From assembly GCF_900107975.1 (NCBI RefSeq), contig NZ_FNVF01000001.1, positions 294,323 to 358,322 on the forward strand: DNA of 64,000 nt. The letters run 5' to 3'. Of this stretch, positions 60,058 through 64,000 are shown piece by piece. The notes beneath the pieces are model-generated. The model had not been told where the DNA came from. It did not search any database and saw nothing but the letters and a program-made list of their open reading frames with translations. Both the position numbers and the translations under genes were made by a program. Positions within the stretch are counted from its first letter, which is position 1. Each line of letters starts with the position of its first letter. This stretch comes from Paenibacillus sp. UNC499MF (lineage in GTDB: Bacteria; Bacillota; Bacilli; Paenibacillales; NBRC-103111).

Positions 60058-60573
60058 TTAATTTAAAACAACAAATTCCTCCGTTTCCCAGTCCCCAAGC
60101 CAAGTATCCCAGTCGCCGTAGGCATATATTTTTAAACGAACCATAAATGTACCCTGGCTGTATTTGCTAACGATATTATCAATATCAACTTTATATTGAC
60201 CGGTGGAGGAAGAAGCAAAGGTTCCGCTAGTTGACCAAACTTGTACCCAACTATCTGAACCAGTTTTCTTGCCAAGCACTAGCTCGTAGTATGTTGCTCC
60301 TGGACTTGATTTTTCAGCAGTAATTCCTATGTACGAATCACTTGCGGGATAAGTAGCGGTTCGATCTGTATAAACCCTTGCAGTAACCCCATTCTTTGTC
60401 TGCCAACCGGAACTTGCAGTGGGTGTAACTAAGTCAGCATTGATTTTACTCACTTCTGAATTGCTAGTAGCTATGTTTACTTCGTATGGTATTTTTTCGT
60501 CGCTATGAGCTGAAACGAGTGAGGGTATGGCTAATGTCACAATACTGCTTGCTAGAATGATGAATGATTTCAA
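60058..60573 (-). CDS. Small secreted protein of unknown function
   Basis: A 171-residue exported protein: signal peptide ending VSAHS (about 22 residues). The mature domain is rich in Ser, Thr, Tyr and Trp with alternating polar and hydrophobic strands, suggesting a beta sandwich (YYELVLGKKTGSDSWVQVW, GTFMVRLKIYAYGDW); I recognise no family. Start is TTG 60573 preceded by GGGAGG on the minus strand. The gene is AT-rich compared with all neighbours, lies inside the AT-rich patch and has no operon partner. Confidence 0.8.
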   Translation of the reverse strand: MKSFIILASSIVTLAIPSLVSAHSDEKIPYEVNIATSNSEVSKINADLVTPTASSGWQTKNGVTARVYTDRTATYPASDSYIGITAEKSSPGATYYELVLGKKTGSDSWVQVWSTSGTFASSSTGQYKVDIDNIVSKYSQGTFMVRLKIYAYGDWDTWLGDWETEEFVVLN

Positions 60574-60742
60574 TTTTTACTTACCTCCCAATATTTACTA
60601 AATAAAACATAATATTATAGTTGATTCTTGTCAATGTTTTTCTTACCGGTGATTTAAATTATGCTTGATATTGTTTTTACAGCCGACTTATCCACAAAAT
60701 GAGAAAAATTAATTTTAACCGATTTATGCTTCTGAGAAGGAT
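60574..60742. other. AT-rich intergenic region with a perfect DnaA box
   Basis: This non-coding stretch is mostly A and T. TTATCCACA at 60688-60696 is a perfect DnaA box, about 130 nt upstream of mraZ. No other copy of the 9-mer was noticed near it. Confidence 0.5.
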
Positions 60743-60772
60743 TTTACGTGTAAATGAAGAAGTAAACATACT
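60743..60772 (+). promoter_or_regulatory. Candidate promoter of mraZ
   Basis: TTTACG at 60743-60748 and CATACT at 60767-60772, 18-nt spacer, four of six matches each. The predicted start falls within the MraZ repeats, which would explain repression. Confidence 0.4.
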
Positions 60773-60773
60773 G

Positions 60774-60813
60774 AAGTGGAGAAAAGTGGTGCAAAGTGGG
60801 GCGAAAGGGGTGA
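60774..60813 (+). promoter_or_regulatory. MraZ operator repeats
   Basis: Three 10-nt direct repeats in register: AAGTGGAGAA (60774-60783), AAGTGGTGCA (60784-60793), AAGTGGGGCG (60794-60803), with a fourth degenerate unit AAAGGGGTGA. MraZ proteins bind such GTGG/TGGG repeats at about one per helical turn upstream of their own gene and repress the dcw operon. Confidence 0.8.
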
Positions 60814-60819
60814 GGGTCA

Positions 60820-61257
60820 ATGTTTATGGGGGAATACCAGCATAACATTGACGAGAAGGGCCGGCTTATTATACCGGCTAAATTTCGCGAAGCCCTCGGA
60901 GTATCCTTTGTCGTCACCCGCGGTTTGGACCAATGTTTGTTTGTGTACCCTAAGTCTGAGTGGAGCGTTCTTGAACAGAAGCTGAAAGCACTGCCGCTTA
61001 TGAAAGCCGATGCGCGCGCTTTTACGCGTTTTTTCTTTTCGGGGGCCACGGAAAGCGAGCTGGACAAGCAGGGAAGGGTCAATATTCCGAACAACCTGGT
61101 GGAGCATGCCAAACTCGAGAAAGACTGCGTGGTGCTCGGCGTTTCCAATCGAGTCGAGATTTGGAGCAAGTCGGTTTGGGAAAGCTATTTTGAGCAGTCG
61201 GAACAGTCTTTTAACGAAATTGCCGAGAAACTGGTTGATTTCGATTTTGACTTATAA
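60820..61257 (+). CDS. mraZ: Transcriptional regulator MraZ
   Basis: A 145-residue MraZ, an AbrB-like double-barrel regulator that autorepresses the division and cell wall cluster. Both motifs of the family are visible: [17 protein letters not shown] (about residues 12-28) and [12 protein letters not shown] (about residues 85-96). GGGGTGAGGG precedes the ATG. Four GTGG-type repeats sit immediately upstream. It is the first gene of the dcw operon. Confidence 0.96.
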   Translation: MFMGEYQHNIDEKGRLIIPAKFREALGVSFVVTRGLDQCLFVYPKSEWSVLEQKLKALPLMKADARAFTRFFFSGATESELDKQGRVNIPNNLVEHAKLEKDCVVLGVSNRVEIWSKSVWESYFEQSEQSFNEIAEKLVDFDFDL

Positions 61258-61301
61258 CATCACGAGTAAGCTCTGCGAGTTACTTAGGGAGGGAATTGGG
61301 T

Positions 61302-62252
61302 TTGTTTCATCACATCACCGTTTTGAAAGAAGAAGCAGTAGACGGTCTACACATACAACCTGACGGCGTATACGTGGATTGTACGCTGGGAGGGGCGGGG
61401 CACAGTTCCTTAATCGCCTCCAGACTGGGACCCGATGGTCTTCTGATAGCTCTGGATCAGGACGATGCGGCACTTGCGAACGCCGAGCATACACTCGCGC
61501 CCTACCGGGACCGGGTCAAAATTGTCAAAACGAATTTTCGCCGGATTGAAGAAGTGCTCCGGGATGAGCCGAGAGCATTCCGTGACGGGGCTCCGCAGGT
61601 GAACGGAATTTTGTTTGACCTTGGAGTCTCCTCGCCTCAGCTCGATGAGGCGGAAAGAGGGTTCAGTTACCACCAGGAAGCCGAATTGGATATGCGCATG
61701 GACCGCAGTTCGGAGCTTACCGCCAAGATCATCGTCAACGAGTGGCCGGAAGCTGAGATCGCCCGCATCTTGTTCGTATACGGGGAAGAGAAATTTTCCC
61801 GCCGTATAGCGGGCGCGATTGTACGAGCCAGGGCCGCCGGCCCGATCGAAACGACAAGCCAGCTCGTCGAGCTCATCAAGGAAGGCATCCCCGCAGCCGC
61901 GCGGAGAACCGGCGGGCACCCCGCCAAACGAAGCTTCCAGGCTTTGCGGATTGCCGTCAACGACGAGCTGGGGGCTTTCGAGGACGCGCTGCATCAGTCG
62001 GTGCGCTGCCTGGCTCCCGGCGGACGGATATCCGTCATTACGTTCCATTCGCTTGAGGATCGTATATGTAAACAAATTTTTAGCAGCTATGTGGGTCGGT
62101 GCACCTGCCCTCCGGATTTCCCTATGTGCGTATGCGGAAACACCGGCGTGGTGAAGCTTGTGAACCGGAAGCCGATTACAGCAGGTTCTGCTGAACTCGA
62201 ACACAATACCAGAGCCAGATCAGCCAAATTACGAATCGCAGAAAAGCTGTAA
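61302..62252 (+). CDS. rsmH: 16S rRNA m4C1402 methyltransferase RsmH
   Basis: A 316-residue SAM-dependent methyltransferase that methylates N4 of C1402 in 16S rRNA. The first residues MFHHITVLKEEAV, the SAM motif YVDCTLGGAGHS and the DLGVSSPQLD segment are typical; the C-terminal region has TFHSLEDR and a CTCPPDFPMCVC stretch. Start TTG 61302 follows AGGGAGGG (61286-61293) at good spacing; an in-frame TTG at 61296 is less suitable. It is the second gene of the dcw cluster. Confidence 0.95.
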   Translation: MFHHITVLKEEAVDGLHIQPDGVYVDCTLGGAGHSSLIASRLGPDGLLIALDQDDAALANAEHTLAPYRDRVKIVKTNFRRIEEVLRDEPRAFRDGAPQVNGILFDLGVSSPQLDEAERGFSYHQEAELDMRMDRSSELTAKIIVNEWPEAEIARILFVYGEEKFSRRIAGAIVRARAAGPIETTSQLVELIKEGIPAAARRTGGHPAKRSFQALRIAVNDELGAFEDALHQSVRCLAPGGRISVITFHSLEDRICKQIFSSYVGRCTCPPDFPMCVCGNTGVVKLVNRKPITAGSAELEHNTRARSAKLRIAEKL

Positions 62253-62265
62253 TCAGGAGGAATTT

Positions 62266-62688
62266 ATGCCGGGATATATCCAAGGAAATTTAGCCGAAAA
62301 GTCGACAGCAACCAGTCAACGCGTGACCGTACGGGAAACGAAGAAAGTGATTGTCAAAAACAAGCCGCTGCCTGTTGGAGAGAAGCTCCTGTATTTGCTT
62401 CTGGTTATAGTCTGTGTGCTCGTTGCGACGGGCATCGTATGGCGCTACACAACCATCTATCAGATCAACAGCGAAATTAAGACGGCGAAGACAGATATCA
62501 CAACGCTCAAAGCGGAGAACGATGCCAACCAGCAGGAAGTTCAGAAGCTGAAGGACCCGGAAAGACTTGAAGCCATCGCGAAAGAAAAAGGGCTCAAGCC
62601 TGCCGGTGACGATCAGGTCAGACAGGTGACGCCTGGCTCGGGTCAAGCCTCCATAGATAAGAAAAGTTCCGTCGCGGCGGGTCGCTAG
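62266..62688 (+). CDS. ftsL: Cell division protein FtsL
   Basis: A 140-residue bitopic division protein: basic cytoplasmic N-terminus (about 38 residues), one membrane helix (LLYLLLVIVCVLVATGIVW) and an extracellular coiled coil (IKTAKTDITTLKAENDANQQ) that pairs with DivIC and FtsW/PBP2B. The ending KDPERLEAIAKEKGL is typical for Firmicutes FtsL. The ATG has AGGAGG upstream. It comes 13 nt after rsmH and 35 nt before the penicillin-binding protein gene. Confidence 0.9.
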   Translation: MPGYIQGNLAEKSTATSQRVTVRETKKVIVKNKPLPVGEKLLYLLLVIVCVLVATGIVWRYTTIYQINSEIKTAKTDITTLKAENDANQQEVQKLKDPERLEAIAKEKGLKPAGDDQVRQVTPGSGQASIDKKSSVAAGR

Positions 62689-62723
62689 CGGACAGGTAAT
62701 TTCGATTTGAGGTGGGGACGTAC

Positions 62724-64000
62724 ATGGTCAAGAAAATGAAAATGCGCTCACTACTAATTGGAGGGGTTTTTACCCTTCTTTTTATTGTTTTTTTAGGCCG
62801 GATTTTATGGATCCAGGGAGTGAGCGCGAGCAAACTTCTTAACGAAGCGGAGAAAAGGTGGGAAACGGACAGAGTCGTACCGGCCGAGAGGGGCAAGATT
62901 CTTGACCGGGAAGGCCGGATTCTGGCCGAGGAGGTTCCGGCCTATTCGGTTTCGCTGAATCCGAAAGTAATCTACCTGACAGGTCTCGCGGACGATATAA
63001 CGGCCGGACTGACGGAAATTTTGAAAGACAACTCGGATTCTCCCGACCTGTCCGACAAAATCAAAGGCTTGGCTACGAAAAAAAGAGCGGTAGACCCCGC
63101 GGCTGCTCAATCAAGTACAACGAATGCGGCCGGGGATGACAAGAAAGACAACAAGAAAGACGCGAAAAAAGAGCCGAAGCCCGAGGATGCGTATCTTGTT
63201 AATGTCGAGGTCAATAACGAAGGCAAAAACATCGACAAAGCGAAGGCCGATCAGGTGCAGCAACTCGTCAAGACGCTCCAGCAGAAACTGAATGATAAAG
63301 ATAAAAAGAAATACGGGACGCAGGCCGATGTGGGGATTTATCTGACGACCGGGAAGAAGCGTTATTACCCGGGCAATTCTTTGGCCGCGCACATCCTCGG
63401 GTATACAAACCGTGAAGGCAAAGCGAGCATGGGCATCGAAGCGCAGCTGGACGACCAGCTCAAAGGAACACCGGGCTCGCTCAGCTACAACAGCGATAAG
63501 AACGGTGTCGAGCTCGTTCAAAGCAAATCCGTTTATGTGCCTCCCGTTAACGGGAATCACGTTAAGCTGACGATCGACAAAAACATCCAATATTATATGG
63601 AGAACGCTCTCTCTAAAGTTATGGATCAATGGCATCCGAAAGGCCTGATGGCGATTGCGGCCGATCCGAAGACGATGGAAATTTTGGGGATGGCCAGTTA
63701 CCCGAATTACAACCCGAATGAATTTTGGAAGGGCGGAGACCAGACCAATCACAACGTTCAGTCCCAGTACGAGCCGGGTTCCACGTTTAAGCTGGTAACA
63801 CTGGCGGCTACGGTGGAGGAGGGGATTTTTGATCCGGAAGCTAAATTTAAATCGGGATCCGTACAAGTTCCCGGCCGAAAACCGGTTTATGATCACAACA
63901 GAATCGGATGGGGGCCTATTAAGTACATAGAGGGGCTGAAAAGGTCCAGTAACGTTGCTTTTGTCAATTTGGGCTATAAAATGCTTGGCGTCGAGCGTTT
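62724..64000 (+). CDS. pbpB: Class B penicillin-binding protein PBP2B (partial, runs off the end)
   Basis: The first 425 residues of a division transpeptidase (PBP2B/FtsI; the related SpoVD cannot be excluded without the C-terminus). A short N-terminus and membrane helix (about 10-28), then the dimerisation region with VPAERGKILDREG, then the transpeptidase core with the active Ser in EPGSTFKLV, and the second motif SSN near the end. A Lys/Asp-rich low-complexity insert lies at about residues 118-155 (DDKKDNKKDAKKEPKPED). GAGGTGGGG precedes the ATG. The frame is open to the last base. Part of the dcw operon. Confidence 0.93.
   Translation, partial: MVKKMKMRSLLIGGVFTLLFIVFLGRILWIQGVSASKLLNEAEKRWETDRVVPAERGKILDREGRILAEEVPAYSVSLNPKVIYLTGLADDITAGLTEILKDNSDSPDLSDKIKGLATKKRAVDPAAAQSSTTNAAGDDKKDNKKDAKKEPKPEDAYLVNVEVNNEGKNIDKAKADQVQQLVKTLQQKLNDKDKKKYGTQADVGIYLTTGKKRYYPGNSLAAHILGYTNREGKASMGIEAQLDDQLKGTPGSLSYNSDKNGVELVQSKSVYVPPVNGNHVKLTIDKNIQYYMENALSKVMDQWHPKGLMAIAADPKTMEILGMASYPNYNPNEFWKGGDQTNHNVQSQYEPGSTFKLVTLAATVEEGIFDPEAKFKSGSVQVPGRKPVYDHNRIGWGPIKYIEGLKRSSNVAFVNLGYKMLGVER

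Overview
The window comes from a low-GC-phylum (Firmicutes) endospore former of the Paenibacillaceae type, with roughly 55% GC by eye. The evidence is gene content and order: yqfC-yqfD-phoH-yqfF-ybeY-dgkA-cdd-era-yqzL-recO-ppsR-yaiI-dnaG-rpoD-trmK-yqfO, typA-ylaH-ylaK, an RsfA/GerR-type regulator followed by panE, bshC, and the start of the dcw cluster (mraZ-rsmH-ftsL-pbpB) all follow Bacillus order. However, the blocks are separated by inserted genes, and the RNase P RNA looks like the ancestral A type rather than the Bacillus B type. No IS element, prophage, CRISPR array, tRNA or rRNA gene was recognised.

Layout. 1-10.3 kb: one dense + strand block for sporulation (yqfCD), PhoH, the c-di-AMP phosphodiesterase YqfF/PgpH, 16S rRNA maturation (YbeY, Era), lipid kinase, cytidine deaminase, RecO, and the PEP/pyruvate switch protein PpsR behind a promoter and structured leader. 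10.4-17.2 kb: the macromolecular synthesis genes dnaG and rpoD, a hydrolase, a membrane protein, trmK and yqfO. 17.2-18.2 kb: rnpB, two strong terminators and a degenerate tandem repeat of about 110 bp. 18.2-31.6 kb: accessory and housekeeping genes, including a secreted subtilase, a YpuI-like protein, small Cys- and His-rich proteins, an ABC-2 exporter, a lytic transglycosylase, nifZ-thiI for 4-thiouridine, a TerC transporter, an MFS exporter and alkaline phosphatase.

31.7-34.8 kb holds the most unusual unit: a MacB-type ATPase, an FtsX-type permease with a very His/Glu-rich extracytoplasmic loop, and a lipoprotein with a DUF3299-like end. This order resembles zinc-responsive operons of Gram-negatives. 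An 8-bp tandem repeat array sits between permease and lipoprotein. 35-41 kb is the typA/ylaH/ylaK block; 41-45 kb holds secreted proteins and a MidA-like methyltransferase; 45.5-47.7 kb is regulator-panE-DUF3397; 48-54 kb is a complete oligopeptide ABC operon (oppABCDF) with a long leader and an intercistronic hairpin. 54-60.6 kb holds an MFS exporter, bacillithiol synthase BshC, S-adenosylhomocysteinase and a DUF4349 lipoprotein whose 3' end turns abruptly AT-rich. That AT-rich patch of about 1.1 kb also carries one secreted protein gene and looks like a recent replacement. From 60.8 kb the dcw cluster begins, with MraZ boxes upstream, and runs off the window inside pbpB.

Start codons were chosen by Shine-Dalgarno placement. 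Promoters, terminators and RNA folds were read by eye; no homology search or folding program was run.
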